Part shown: positions 8,793-17,852 of the stretch, piece after piece
Position numbering within the stretch: the stretch's first letter is position 1
Layout of the letters: each line of letters begins with the position of its first letter
Source: Bacillus inaquosorum KCTC 13429
GTDB taxonomy: Bacteria > Bacillota > Bacilli > Bacillales > Bacillaceae
Assembly: GCF_000332645.1 (NCBI RefSeq)
Contig: NZ_AMXN01000001.1
Location: forward strand, 764,375 to 828,374
DNA: 64,000 nucleotides
Reading direction: 5' to 3'
Translations under genes and position numbers: made by a program
The notes under the pieces: generated by a model
What the model was told of the DNA's origin: nothing
What the model saw: the letters and a program-made list of their open reading frames with translations, nothing else
Databases searched by the model: none

Positions 8793-9001
8793 CCTGACGC
8801 TCCTCTCCCTTTTTGATAAAAATGAAAAAACTCCACCGATTTGGTGAAGTTCCGAAACAAAAAGACCTTCACCAAATCAGATTTGGCAAAGGTCTCGCTA
8901 ACAATTAGATTGCCAGCAAAGCCGAGGACGTCTTGTCCCGTAATGACGACTTTACTGTGAAAGCTACTCCCCTTTGGAGTGTTCATTTTTATTACTTTCA
9001 T
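8780..9001 (-). pseudogene. Open frame resembling the N terminus of a transposase, probable relic
   Basis: A 73-residue frame (start MKVIKMNTPKGSSFHSKV) continues GQDVLGFAGNLIVSETF, which distantly recalls the N-terminal part of IS4/IS1380-like transposases. It then runs through a perfect inverted repeat (8838-8878) and out of any recognisable coding. It has no good Shine-Dalgarno and overlaps the start of the 36-residue gene. A degraded insertion-sequence end is my best guess; a chance frame is possible. Confidence 0.3.
8838..8878. repeat. Perfect 12-bp inverted repeat
   Basis: GATTTGGTGAAG (8838-8849) and CTTCACCAAATC (8867-8878) are separated by 17 bases. The arms could be a mobile-element end or a structured leader. 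The rest of 9002-9126 shows only the yybO upstream region with its Shine-Dalgarno GAGGAGG. Confidence 0.6.
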
Positions 9002-9126
9002 TCTAAAGCACAGGGCTTTTCCAGTCAAATTCCTGCTGTCCGTTTACGCAAAAGCACGCTGTGGTATTTAAAATTTGAATGGTATTTCCATCAGGAGATC
9101 ATGCTATGACAGAGGAGGTTTTCATC

Positions 9127-10416
9127 ATGAGTCAAGAGCGCGTGAAACGGCCTGGACATACCAGATGGTACATATCTTCGTTACTCAGCGGCATTATTAT
9201 TCTTAATTATTTTGACCGAGTGGCCATCTCTGTAGCGGCCCCTGCGATACAAGATTCGTTTCATCTTACAGCAACCGAACTCGGCATCGTGTTTTCCATT
9301 TACACTTATTCCTATACACTGATGCAGCTGCCTGTCGGAAGTTTGCTGGACCGGTTTGGCGTGGCGTGGGTCACGAGGATTGGAATGACAATATGGAGCT
9401 TTTTAACGATTCTTCTTGCTTTTTTGCAAGGAAAATTGCTGTTGTATCTGTTCCGGTTTCTCATAGGGCTGACAAGCGCCTCTGCTTTCCCTGCCGCCTC
9501 TAAGGCAACCGCTCTATGGTTTCCTCCAAGTGAGCGGGGATTGGCAAACTCTCTGTTCGACTCGGCCGCCAAATTTTCAAACGTGATCGGCGCGCCATTG
9601 GTCGCCTTTCTTGTCACCACATTTGACTGGCGTGTCGCCTTTTTGACGATTGGATGCATCAATGTGCTGTTTACGATCTTTTTCTGGCAGTATTATGAGC
9701 AGCCTGAACGGCACAAACGCATTTCCAAAAGCGAATTAAACTATATTCAAAAACACAATACGATCACAACAGAGCAAATTCCTTACAAAACGGGTCCGCT
9801 TTTAAAAAAGCTTTTCGCCAACCGTAAAGTATGGGGCTTAATGATCGGATTTACAGGGTACGGCTATACATTTAACCTGCTGCTCACCTGGCTTCCGACT
9901 TTCTTTAAGCATACATACGGAATGGATCTCATGTCGTCGGGTTTATTTACAGCCGTGCCGTGGCTGATCTCAACCATCTCAGGAATCGTGGTCGGCGGAT
10001 GGCTCGTCGATTACTTTATTAAGAAAGGCTATTCTAACACCAAGGTGTACCGAACCGTGATCATTGTCGGAATGAGCTTCGGCTTTTTCTTTTTAGGCTC
10101 GATTCTGACGAACAATATCACCATCGCAATTGTCTGTATTTCAATCGGCCTTGCCGGTATTTCTGCAACCGCTCCAGTCGGCTGGTCCATTTCCGCGGAA
10201 CTGGCGCCGATCGGTTCCGTATCCATGCTGAGCTCCATGGTGAACCTGGCAAACAACCTGTTCGGAGGGATTATTGCTGCTTCACTGACGGGATATTTGT
10301 TTGATGTGACAGGCTCCTTTACGCTCAGCTTTCTGGTGGCCGGATTTGTGCTGTTGCTGGGATTGGTTTTTTATGTGTTTGTATTAGGGGATGTTAAACG
10401 AATTAAGCTGGAATAA
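9127..10416 (+). CDS. yybO: MFS transporter YybO (anion:cation symporter type)
   Basis: A 429-residue transporter with 12 predicted membrane helices of the major facilitator superfamily, resembling the anion:cation symporter (ACS) group that takes up organic anions such as hexuronates. The conserved N-terminal NYFDRVAISVAAP and the loop 2-3 motif GSLLDRFG are visible. I chose ATG 9127 because GAGGAGG stands 8 bases upstream. It is a single-gene unit with a strong terminator. The substrate is unknown. Confidence 0.85.
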   Translation: MSQERVKRPGHTRWYISSLLSGIIILNYFDRVAISVAAPAIQDSFHLTATELGIVFSIYTYSYTLMQLPVGSLLDRFGVAWVTRIGMTIWSFLTILLAFLQGKLLLYLFRFLIGLTSASAFPAASKATALWFPPSERGLANSLFDSAAKFSNVIGAPLVAFLVTTFDWRVAFLTIGCINVLFTIFFWQYYEQPERHKRISKSELNYIQKHNTITTEQIPYKTGPLLKKLFANRKVWGLMIGFTGYGYTFNLLLTWLPTFFKHTYGMDLMSSGLFTAVPWLISTISGIVVGGWLVDYFIKKGYSNTKVYRTVIIVGMSFGFFFLGSILTNNITIAIVCISIGLAGISATAPVGWSISAELAPIGSVSMLSSMVNLANNLFGGIIAASLTGYLFDVTGSFTLSFLVAGFVLLLGLVFYVFVLGDVKRIKLE

Positions 10417-10444
10417 AGAGTGCTTGCTGAAAGCACTCTTTTTC
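10415..10444 (+). terminator. Terminator of yybO
   Basis: The 11-bp stem AAAGAGTGCTT pairs with AAGCACTCTTT, followed by T-run, directly at the yybO stop. Confidence 0.8.
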
Positions 10445-10460
10445 TGCCTCGAAAGAATAC

Positions 10461-11255
10461 TTACGATAAGTCACTCCCAAAAATCGAAACAGTCTGGCGG
10501 TCAAATATAAACCTCTGCCCGTTCCATTTCAACACGGTTTGGACATATCCCAGCGAGTCAGCGTTATACCTCCCGGCGATCCGCTGATACGCCAGCAGTT
10601 CGTATGTGCCGTCTCTGTCAAAATCAACCGGATACAAGCCAGACAAAGGATTCACCCAGCCTTCTATCGGCATTTTCAACACACCCTGAGCAGTATAAAT
10701 CTCATTCAAATATTCCCTGCCCTTGTAAGTAAGATCAAGGGTATACGTTTCGTTCTGATGGTGGCTGATGACATTTGCTTTATATTGATTTTGATAGCTC
10801 ACACTGTATTTAAATTCATCATGAAACACATCCGAATTGAAAACTTGCCGGAACTGCCGGTTTAGATAGGCAAAAATATATGCATATATAGCGCCGCCGC
10901 TTCCCCCAGTATCCACCACCACTGCCACATCATCAATCTTGTCGCCTGTCATATCCCCAAGAAAAAGAGACGGATTGTATCCCATATTGTTTTGGAGCTG
11001 GATTCGCTGTTCCTGATGGGTTCTGCCGTCACGGATCACCAATGTGATATTTCGCCATAAAGGGCTGCCGGGCATTTGGGTGCCAGTAAGAAAGACTTCG
11101 TCAATAACGCCGTCTCCCGTTACATCCCCGCGGGCTGATGTAATGATTGCGCGAGAGGAAACCGGCTGCCGAAATAAGTATGGATGTTGAACAAGTCCTC
11201 CGTGCCTGCCTGCATAAAACCAATAAGGTGCCATACTAAAGTCATACAGATTCAA
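10461..11255 (-). CDS. yybI: FG-GAP/VCBS-like repeat protein YybI, probable spore coat protein
   Basis: About 264 residues. Three calcium-loop-like repeats are visible: GDVTGDGVIDEV, GDMTGDKIDDVAVV and DFDRDGTYELL, the pattern of FG-GAP/VCBS beta-propeller blades. The N terminus is Tyr/Gly-rich (FYAGRHGGLV), as in coat proteins. I remember YybI of B. subtilis as an inner spore coat protein. The start is uncertain: TTG at 11255 follows AAGGTG, while a GTG at 11264 lies in that Shine-Dalgarno. A signal peptide is absent, fitting mother-cell synthesis. Confidence 0.75.
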   Translation of the reverse strand: MNLYDFSMAPYWFYAGRHGGLVQHPYLFRQPVSSRAIITSARGDVTGDGVIDEVFLTGTQMPGSPLWRNITLVIRDGRTHQEQRIQLQNNMGYNPSLFLGDMTGDKIDDVAVVVDTGGSGGAIYAYIFAYLNRQFRQVFNSDVFHDEFKYSVSYQNQYKANVISHHQNETYTLDLTYKGREYLNEIYTAQGVLKMPIEGWVNPLSGLYPVDFDRDGTYELLAYQRIAGRYNADSLGYVQTVLKWNGQRFIFDRQTVSIFGSDLS

Positions 11256-11328
11256 TGGAGTCACCTTCCCTAATCAGCTGAATGAATCATTATATGCAGG
11301 AATGGCACATCGAAGACATATCTGAACG

Positions 11329-11718
11329 CTAAACACCAATTAAAGCCGTACCATATGAATTATCAATTGCACAAAGCCACTCGCCTTGTGCATTCTTCTT
11401 AAACACATAGGTTGCCCTTCTTTCCATCGCATACTCGGAATCCTTTTTATCCGAATCAAGCAGTGTCTGAGAAAGGACCAGTGCAGTGTCTCCTGCTTCC
11501 AAAATGATCATTTCCCCTTGTGTCGGGACAATATGATGATTGAAATAGTCCGCGATTGCCATAAACGCTTTTTTGATTTCTTCTTTACCTCGCGCGATCA
11601 TGCCGGGCTTCACAACTAAAACGGCATCTTCCGTGTAATAATTCATCAGTGTATCAAAATCTTCATTTTGGATTGCCAAATCACATGCAGATATGATGTC
11701 TTTTATTTGCTGTTCCAA
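11329..11718 (-). CDS. yybH: SnoaL-like (NTF2 fold) protein YybH
   Basis: A 129-residue single-domain protein of the NTF2-like/SnoaL superfamily (DUF4440 type): an N-terminal helix ([16 protein letters not shown]), the motif [13 protein letters not shown], and a C-terminal beta region with [10 protein letters not shown]. Such proteins are small enzymes or binding proteins; the ligand is unknown. Translation starts at TTG (11716-11718) after GGAGGG. It stands 74 bases upstream of yybI in the same orientation, so cotranscription is possible. Confidence 0.82.
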   Translation of the reverse strand: MEQQIKDIISACDLAIQNEDFDTLMNYYTEDAVLVVKPGMIARGKEEIKKAFMAIADYFNHHIVPTQGEMIILEAGDTALVLSQTLLDSDKKDSEYAMERRATYVFKKNAQGEWLCAIDNSYGTALIGV

Positions 11719-11866
11719 GAGGATTCCCTCCCAATCATCATGATGGATATATTATACATCGTTTGACCCGCCGAAGCCGTAAAAACAAAATGAAAAGTAT
11801 CAATATTTCCTATATAATCAAATAGCATATATTTAACAAAGTTCCCAAGTGAAGGGGTGAATGATA

Positions 11867-12706
11867 TTGTCTGCGGAATTATCGTTACATGACAATATAC
11901 ATCATGATTTAAGCGCGGATTGCCAGCATTGTTTTGGTCTGTGCTGTGTCGCCTTGCCTTATGCGAAATCAGCGGATTTTGCTTTTGATAAAGACGGGGG
12001 CACGCCTTGCCGCAACTTACAATCAAACTATCAATGTTCTATACATAAAGACCTCAGAGAAAAAGGGTTTCGAGGCTGTTCTGCTTATGAATGCTTTGGC
12101 GCCGGCCAGAAGGTATCTCAAATTACTTATGAGGGAAAGGATTGGCAAAACAACCCCGAAACAGCAAGCGAGATGTTTGACGTTTTTCCTATTATGCAGC
12201 AGCTGCACGAAATGCTCTGGTATATACATGAAGCTCTTTCTATAGAGACAGCCAAGCCGATTCATTGTGAGCTTCGGGCCTGTTTCGATAAGATAGACAA
12301 GCTCACCAGACTCAGCAAGGAAAACCTGCTGACACTGCAGGTGAACGAATATCGAGCCGAGGTTAATGAATGGCTGTTAAAAACGAGTGAGCTGGTGCGT
12401 GCCCAAGCCTGCAATCGAAAACTTCCGAAAAAAATCAGCCGGGGAAGTGTCCTGATCGGCGCAAAAATGAATGGGCTTGATCTGCGAGGAGCAAACCTAA
12501 GAGGGGCGCTGCTCATAGCTGCCGACCTGAGAAATGCTGATTTGAGAATGACAGACTTTATCGGTGCAGATGTAAGAGACGCTGATCTCAGCGGCGCTGA
12601 CCTAACCGGGAGCATCTTTCTGACGCAGGCACAGGTGAATGCCGCAAAAGGCGACTCGAACACAAAGCTGCCGCCATCTCTACAAATCCCTGCCCATTGG
12701 AAATAA
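11867..12706 (+). CDS. yybG: Pentapeptide-repeat protein with N-terminal Cys cluster, YybG
   Basis: About 279 residues. The N-terminal third contains clustered cysteines (CQHCFGLCC, a Cys-Arg-Asn, CSIHKD and GCSAYECFG), suggesting metal binding. The C-terminal part (~residues 195-260) is a pentapeptide-repeat helix of the A(D/N)LXX type, visible as DLRGANLRGALL, DLRNADLRM and DADLSGADL. Pentapeptide proteins can mimic DNA and bind gyrase, but many have other roles. I prefer TTG 11867, correctly spaced from AAGGGGTG, over ATG 11861, which is too close to it. It is divergent from yybH and ends at a terminator. Confidence 0.82.
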   Translation: MSAELSLHDNIHHDLSADCQHCFGLCCVALPYAKSADFAFDKDGGTPCRNLQSNYQCSIHKDLREKGFRGCSAYECFGAGQKVSQITYEGKDWQNNPETASEMFDVFPIMQQLHEMLWYIHEALSIETAKPIHCELRACFDKIDKLTRLSKENLLTLQVNEYRAEVNEWLLKTSELVRAQACNRKLPKKISRGSVLIGAKMNGLDLRGANLRGALLIAADLRNADLRMTDFIGADVRDADLSGADLTGSIFLTQAQVNAAKGDSNTKLPPSLQIPAHWK

Positions 12707-12736
12707 AAAAGGACCCGACTGCGGTCCTTTTTTCTG
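12705..12736. terminator. Bidirectional terminator between yybG and yybF
   Basis: AAAAAAGGACC pairs with GGTCCTTTTTT around a 7-nt loop between two convergent genes. Confidence 0.85.
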
Positions 12737-12739
12737 CCA

Positions 12740-13954
12740 TCAATCCAATCCTTTTTCGTTACTTTTATCCGGCATTTTCACACTTCTAGCCAAGTATCCC
12801 GACAGCCCAAACGCAACCAGCAGCATGATGACAATCATACCGACGACACCCAGCCAATGAAAAGCAGACCAGAATAGCCCGCCGACCGTTCCGCAAATAC
12901 TTGAACCGGCATAATAAAAGAACAAGTACAGCGATGAAGCCTGCGCTTTGTTGTGCAGGGCTCTCCTGCCTACCCAGCTGCTGGCGACTGAATGCCCGCC
13001 GAAGAAGCCGAATGTAAAGAGCGCAATCCCCAGAATTTTCACTGCTAACATACTGTTTATCGTTAATAAAGCACCTGCGATGACGATGAAGATATTCATC
13101 ATCAGGATTTTCGGATAACCATATTGATCAACCATTCTTCCAATGAAAGATGAGCTGAAAATCCCTACAATCATCACAATAAAAATCCAGCTGACAATTG
13201 CTTTATTAAACGAATACGGCGGTTCCAACAGCACATACGCAATGTAGTTGAACAATGCAACATTGCTCCCGAGCAGTAAAAAACCAATGAGAAACAAGCT
13301 TAATAGTTTCCGATCCTTCAAGTGGCTGATTAAAGATATTCCCAATTGCCCGAGCTCCAATTTTCTCGGCGTGAAGTGCCTGGATGGAGGCAAATTCATA
13401 AAAAATATAATACTTGCGATCAAACTAATTACACCAATTGCCCCCATCGCCATATGCCAATTAAAAAACTCGCTCAGGAGCCCTGAAACGATCCTTCCAA
13501 AAACGGCGCCTATCGCGTTTCCGCTGATATACAGCCCCATCGCCGACCCAAGGCTTCCGGGTTCTATTTCTTCTCCGAGATAAGCCATCGCAATCGACGG
13601 AAGCCCAGCGAGCGCAACCCCTTGAATGGTTCTCAATACAAGCAGCGTATGAAAGTTCGGGCTGAAGGACGACGCCAGACAGAGAACGGATGCGGCCAGC
13701 ATGGATACAGCCATAATCGGCTTGCGCCCCCACACCTCTGACAACGAACCAAAGACAAGCATGCTCACAGCTAACAGCATTGTGGTAACAGATAAAGAAA
13801 GACTCGCCGCCGTAGGCGTTACATGAAATTCTCGCGTGAATTCCTCCATGAGCGGCTGTACGCAATAAAGTATCGCAAATGTATTAAAACCCGCGGCAAA
13901 GAAAGCAAACGTAATTTTCCGAAAAACCGGTGTGCCTTTTTGAATGTATGTCAT
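12740..13954 (-). CDS. yybF: MFS transporter YybF
   Basis: A 404-residue, 12-helix major facilitator of the drug:H+ antiporter type, similar to the Bacillus YybF/YdhL group. The A motif appears as FGSLSEVWGRKP. The ATG at 13954 overlaps the stop of a 16-codon upstream frame (ATGA), and no independent Shine-Dalgarno of good spacing is visible, so translation may be coupled to that leader. It is divergent from the LysR gene yybE, which is its likely regulator. The substrate is unknown. Confidence 0.85.
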   Translation of the reverse strand: MTYIQKGTPVFRKITFAFFAAGFNTFAILYCVQPLMEEFTREFHVTPTAASLSLSVTTMLLAVSMLVFGSLSEVWGRKPIMAVSMLAASVLCLASSFSPNFHTLLVLRTIQGVALAGLPSIAMAYLGEEIEPGSLGSAMGLYISGNAIGAVFGRIVSGLLSEFFNWHMAMGAIGVISLIASIIFFMNLPPSRHFTPRKLELGQLGISLISHLKDRKLLSLFLIGFLLLGSNVALFNYIAYVLLEPPYSFNKAIVSWIFIVMIVGIFSSSFIGRMVDQYGYPKILMMNIFIVIAGALLTINSMLAVKILGIALFTFGFFGGHSVASSWVGRRALHNKAQASSLYLFFYYAGSSICGTVGGLFWSAFHWLGVVGMIVIMLLVAFGLSGYLARSVKMPDKSNEKGLD

Positions 13955-14001
13955 CGGGACTTTATCGGCCCCTCCGCATGTTGTTGAGCACTGCCATTCA
14001 T
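13951..14001 (-). CDS. Candidate 16-residue leader peptide of yybF
   Basis: A short frame (MNGSAQQHAEGPIKSR) starts at ATG 13999-14001 after the Shine-Dalgarno AAAGGATGG, and its TGA overlaps the yybF ATG. The layout resembles the leader of tet(L)-type efflux genes, where the leader controls translational reinitiation. Coding capacity is direct observation; function is inference. Confidence 0.45.
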   Translation of the reverse strand: MNGSAQQHAEGPIKSR

Positions 14002-14141
14002 AAACAACCATCCTTTATTTCTTACGAATTCAAACATCCTCGAGTCTGTTTATACATTTATCTTAGCACCGTTAATATATGTTGTATAATGCATATAAAA
14101 TATGCTTTTCATGCTTATATGTAATATGGGAGGGATGATGA

Positions 14142-15020
14142 TTGGAATGGGAACAACTTGAATATTTTCAAACACTGGCCCAGATGCAGCACGTGACGAA
14201 GGCGGCAAAAAGCCTCTCCATCACTCAGCCTGCGCTTTCACGCTCTATCGCCAGACTGGAAAATCATTTAGGCGTCCCGCTATTCGACAGGCAAGGACGA
14301 TCCATTACCTTAAATAAATATGGGCACATCTTTTTACGGAGGGTAGAGGCGATGATGAAGGAGTACACCGAGGGAAAACAGGAAATCCAAGCCTTATTAA
14401 AGCCAGACCAAGGCGAAGTATCTCTCGGCTTTTTGCATACTTTAGGAACAACGCTCGTGCCCGATCTCATCGGCTCCTTCCAACAGGAATACCCCAACAT
14501 TGCCTTCCAGTTGAAGCAAAACCATTCTTATTGGCTGCTTGAACGATTAAAATCCGGAGATCTGGACCTCTGCCTCCTCGCTTCGATCAAGCCAGAAAAA
14601 CCGATCCAATGGATCAAGCTGTGGAGTGAAGAACTTTTTGTATTTGTGCCAAACGATCACCCATTAGCCAATCGTGAAAGCATTACCCTGAGTGAGATTG
14701 CCGGGGAGCGTTTTATTTTATTGAAAAAAGGCTACGCACTTCGGATGACAGTCGATGAACTGTTTGAGAAAGCCGATATACAGCCGAACATTATGTTTGA
14801 AGGGGAAGAAGCCGCCACTGCGGCAGGTTTTGTCGCTGCCGGACTCGGCATATCCATTCTGCCCGACCTAAAAGGCTTGGACCAAAGCAAAATTACAAAA
14901 ATCCGCGTCAGCTGGCCGGAATGTCAGCGTGTCATAGGAATCGCCTGGATAGAAGGCCGGTTTTTATCGCCGGTTGCTGAGACCTTTAAACAATACGTCA
15001 TCAGCCATTTTTCTGAGTAA
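14142..15020 (+). CDS. yybE: LysR-family regulator YybE
   Basis: A 292-residue LysR-type regulator. The N-terminal helix-turn-helix (residues ~1-60, MQHVTKAAKSLSITQPALS and LGVPLFDRQG) is followed by a substrate-binding domain of two lobes. Translation starts at TTG 14142 with GGGAGG upstream. It is divergent from yybF and followed 14 bases later by yybD. LysR proteins usually control the divergent gene, so YybF efflux is the likely target. Effector unknown. Confidence 0.88.
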   Translation: MEWEQLEYFQTLAQMQHVTKAAKSLSITQPALSRSIARLENHLGVPLFDRQGRSITLNKYGHIFLRRVEAMMKEYTEGKQEIQALLKPDQGEVSLGFLHTLGTTLVPDLIGSFQQEYPNIAFQLKQNHSYWLLERLKSGDLDLCLLASIKPEKPIQWIKLWSEELFVFVPNDHPLANRESITLSEIAGERFILLKKGYALRMTVDELFEKADIQPNIMFEGEEAATAAGFVAAGLGISILPDLKGLDQSKITKIRVSWPECQRVIGIAWIEGRFLSPVAETFKQYVISHFSE

Positions 15021-15034
15021 GGGAGGATCACATC

Positions 15035-15478
15035 GTGAATGTGAAAAGAATAACATCAGAGCATGATTTACATACAGCGTTTGAAATCAGAAAAACTGTA
15101 TTTGCAGAAGAACAAGGCTGTCCCGTTTCCGATGAATTCGATGAGTTCGATACACTCCGTGAAGATTGCCGGCACATCCTCGTTTATCATGAGAATAAAC
15201 CCGTTGGCACTGCCCGTGTCCGTATCGTTGAACACGTGGGGAAACTGGAAAGAATCTGCATTCTGAAGCCCTATCGCAAATTCGGGCTGGGCAAAGTAAT
15301 CGTCGATGCGTTAGAACGCATTGTGAAAGAACAGGGCATTTCTGCATTCCAACTGCACGGCCAGACACAGGCGGCAGGCTTTTATGAAAAGCTCGGCTAT
15401 CAGACAGCTTCAGAAGAATTTATACTGGACGGCATCCCGCATGTACTGATGACAAAAAAAGATGATTCCTGCCTATGA
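15035..15478 (+). CDS. yybD: GNAT-family N-acetyltransferase YybD
   Basis: A 147-residue acetyltransferase of the GNAT fold (ElaA-like). The acetyl-CoA loop is recognised in LERICILKPYRKFGLGK. It starts at GTG 15035 after GGGAGG and lies 14 bases after yybE, so they probably share a transcript. It is strongly similar throughout to YyaT encoded at 21413-21859 on the same strand, indicating an old duplication. The substrate is unknown. Confidence 0.88.
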   Translation: MNVKRITSEHDLHTAFEIRKTVFAEEQGCPVSDEFDEFDTLREDCRHILVYHENKPVGTARVRIVEHVGKLERICILKPYRKFGLGKVIVDALERIVKEQGISAFQLHGQTQAAGFYEKLGYQTASEEFILDGIPHVLMTKKDDSCL

Positions 15479-15560
15479 ATTGTTCACAAATTTGTCACTT
15501 ATGAGCATGAGTGGTTCATTGGTATACTAATCACCGATTATGGAGAGAAGGATTGATTGT

Positions 15561-16040
15561 ATGCCAACAAATAAAAAAGAAGGTCTTATATTTGGCGTGA
15601 TGATGTGCTTTGGAATGGTCTGCGTCATGTCGATTTACAATGCTATCATCAACGGAGCCATACAGGATTTTTCACTGGTGACGGTTTCTGAAATGGTCAT
15701 CGGTTTTATGGTCGCACTGCTGTTAGATTTACTATTAGTGGATCCCCTTGCCAAAAAGATTGCGTTCAGTTTGCCGTTCGACAAGTCTAAGAAATTATAT
15801 GTCATCCTCGCCATGTCTACGTGTATGGTGATCGGCATGGTGCTTTGTATGTCTGTGTTCGGTTTAGTGACAGCCGCTTTATCAAATGGACTTAACGGGA
15901 ACAGCCTCTTCAACGCTTACCTGATGATTGTATTGAAAAATTTCATCTTAGCTTATCCCTTGCAATTACTGATTATGGGTCCATTAGTCAGAGGGATTTT
16001 TATGAAATTTGTAAAACCAAAGCTCACAGCTGCCGTTTAA
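15561..16040 (+). CDS. yybC: DUF2798-type membrane protein YybC
   Basis: A 159-residue protein with four predicted membrane helices, arranged as two similar halves (each with a Met/Val-rich helix and a P-L-(A/V)-(K/R) motif: VDPLAKKI and MGPLVRGI), which fits DUF2798. ATG 15561 follows AGAAGGA at good spacing. A bidirectional terminator follows. Function unknown. Confidence 0.82.
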   Translation: MPTNKKEGLIFGVMMCFGMVCVMSIYNAIINGAIQDFSLVTVSEMVIGFMVALLLDLLLVDPLAKKIAFSLPFDKSKKLYVILAMSTCMVIGMVLCMSVFGLVTAALSNGLNGNSLFNAYLMIVLKNFILAYPLQLLIMGPLVRGIFMKFVKPKLTAAV

Positions 16041-16041
16041 A

Positions 16042-16078
16042 TAGAAAAGGAGTGAGCGTTACACCCGCTCCTTTTCCC
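16042..16078. terminator. Bidirectional terminator between yybC and the LysR gene
   Basis: AAAAGGAG (from 16046) pairs with CTCCTTTT (to 16075) with further pairing of GAGCG/CGCTC-type bases inside the loop. Confidence 0.7.
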
Positions 16079-16086
16079 ACTGATTT

Positions 16087-16974
16087 TCAGCACACCGCCT
16101 CACGAATCGAATGTAAAACAAGCTCCGCAAAAGCCTCTGCGGCAGGCATCTGCCATTTTTTCTTTTTGATTAACATATGAGAGTAAAGCGGATCAAAGGT
16201 TTCAGCATGATGAAGGATTTTTAGCCTACCTGCCTCTACTTCTTCTTTCACTGTGATATAAGGCAAAACAGAAAATCCAAGCCCGCTCATGACCGTTTGT
16301 TTGATCGCTTCGATACTCCACAGCTCCATTGTTTGAAAGCTGCGGATGTCACTCTTCACAAGATATGTTTCAAACATGGTCCGATAACTGCAGCCCTCTT
16401 CATTTGTAATAAAGAAATGGCTGTTGTTTTCCTGTTTGTAATCATCAAAATGATCCGGTCCATCCATACTGCCCACAAGGACTATCTCCTCCTCGGTTAA
16501 TGTATAATGAATGCATTTTTCAATATTGATTTCCGGATAGACCATTAACGCGACATCGACTCGTCCGCTTAATAAATCCACCTGATTCTGCCCGCATGTG
16601 CCGTTGCTTAAAATGATTTTGACATGAGGATATTTGAGCGAAAATTCCCTTATGATCGGCCCGAGTCTGGAAATGGTTAACGACTCAGGTGCCGCTACTT
16701 TCAACACACCCTTAACTTCGTGAACGTTTTGCATATTCTTGATCTGTTCATGGGTTGATAGTAAATCCTCAGCTAAAGGGATCAATTCTCTTCCTAAAGC
16801 TGTCAGTCTTAAACTCCTTTTCTCGTACGTGAATAACGCCCCGCCGATCTCCTGCTCGAGCGCTTGGACATGAGTGGTGATCGTGGATTGCGTATAACCT
16901 AGCTTCGCCGCGGCGCCAGTATAACTCCCCTGCTCTACGATGGTTTGAAACGTGATAAGATGTCTGATCTCCAT
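16087..16974 (-). CDS. LysR-family regulator of the adjacent exporter module
   Basis: A 295-residue LysR-type regulator: a helix-turn-helix at residues ~1-60 (MEIRHLITFQTIVEQGS, LGYTQSTITTHV) and a C-terminal effector domain. ATG 16974 stands 6 bases after AAGGAGA. It is divergent from a LysE-type exporter gene, the classic arrangement in which the regulator senses the exported metabolite. The 128-base divergent region is AT-rich and contains dyads (for example around 17042-17054) suited to LysR T-N11-A sites. I do not remember this gene between yybC and yybB in strain 168. Confidence 0.82.
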   Translation of the reverse strand: MEIRHLITFQTIVEQGSYTGAAAKLGYTQSTITTHVQALEQEIGGALFTYEKRSLRLTALGRELIPLAEDLLSTHEQIKNMQNVHEVKGVLKVAAPESLTISRLGPIIREFSLKYPHVKIILSNGTCGQNQVDLLSGRVDVALMVYPEINIEKCIHYTLTEEEIVLVGSMDGPDHFDDYKQENNSHFFITNEEGCSYRTMFETYLVKSDIRSFQTMELWSIEAIKQTVMSGLGFSVLPYITVKEEVEAGRLKILHHAETFDPLYSHMLIKKKKWQMPAAEAFAELVLHSIREAVC

Positions 16975-17102
16975 ACGATTTCTCCTTTTATGATCTATCG
17001 AAAAAAATGATAATGCTTTTTTATATTTCAATTTTATTTATAGATATCATTATCATACAATAAAAACTACCCCGTACGACATTAGTAAATGAAGGTGATT
17101 TT

Positions 17103-17681
17103 ATGAGTATAATAGCTTTTCTATCGTATGTGATGTTGACATCCATTACGCCTGGCCCGAGCAACATCTTAATGATGAATGAAGCGCGGCGGTTTGGCTT
17201 TATAGGGTCATGGCGTTTCAATAGCGGCATTTTGGCAGGCTTTGCAGTCCTTGGGATTCTCAGCGGTGTATTTACGATAGGACTATACAAATGGATTCCG
17301 GTTGCAGAACCATACTTCAAAATAGCAGGTGCAGTCTATCTGCTTTATTTGGCATGGCAGGTCGGCATGTCCAAAAAAGCAAAGAAGGATTCTGAAGATG
17401 TGCATTCTTCTTTTCTATCAGGTTTTATTTTTCAAATGATCAATTTCAAAAGCATTCTGTTCTTCTTAACATTGATGAGTGCATTTATCCTGCCGTTCCA
17501 GCATTCAATGACATCGATCATTCTTTATCTCACATTAGCCATCATTCTCGGCTGGCTGGCGCTGCTGTTATGGTCAGGATTCGGCTCTGTGTTCAAAAAA
17601 CTCTTTGACAAATACGATAAAATATTTCGCATCATTATGTGTTTGCTGCTAGTTTACTCTGCCGTCAGTATTTATCTGTGA
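17103..17681 (+). CDS. LysE/RhtB-family exporter
   Basis: A 192-residue, six-helix exporter of the LysE/RhtB superfamily. The N-terminal signature is present (SITPGPSNILMMNEARRFG), as is the FQMINFKSILFFLT motif of helix 4. The family exports amino acids and related metabolites by exchange with the proton gradient. Divergent LysR gene upstream; aminotransferase and VOC genes downstream on the same strand. Confidence 0.87.
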   Translation: MSIIAFLSYVMLTSITPGPSNILMMNEARRFGFIGSWRFNSGILAGFAVLGILSGVFTIGLYKWIPVAEPYFKIAGAVYLLYLAWQVGMSKKAKKDSEDVHSSFLSGFIFQMINFKSILFFLTLMSAFILPFQHSMTSIILYLTLAIILGWLALLLWSGFGSVFKKLFDKYDKIFRIIMCLLLVYSAVSIYL

Positions 17682-17712
17682 ACGTTCAAAAAGGAATAGA
17701 GGTACACCAAAA

Positions 17713-17784
17713 ATGATGGCAGACATTAGTGGGATAGAGATTGGATTGATCAAACATTGCGCAATAAAGGCTGTGACATGTTAG
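17713..17784 (+). other. Very short frame between exporter and aminotransferase
   Basis: ATG at 17713 (after GAGG 10 bases upstream) opens a 23-codon frame, start MMADISGIEIGLIKHC. It may be a truncated gene remnant or a leader; 17785-17852 shows only the aminotransferase ribosome site AAAGGAGA. Confidence 0.25.
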
Positions 17785-17852
17785 ATTCATAGATTTCTCA
17801 AGCAAGAACTAACGAATGACAGATAAAAATACAAAGGAGACGGTGAGGATCC

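Noticed and set aside
12262..12663. Antisense frame of 133 codons in yybG
   Set aside because: It mirrors the pentapeptide repeats and has the expected skewed Ser/Arg/Ala composition.
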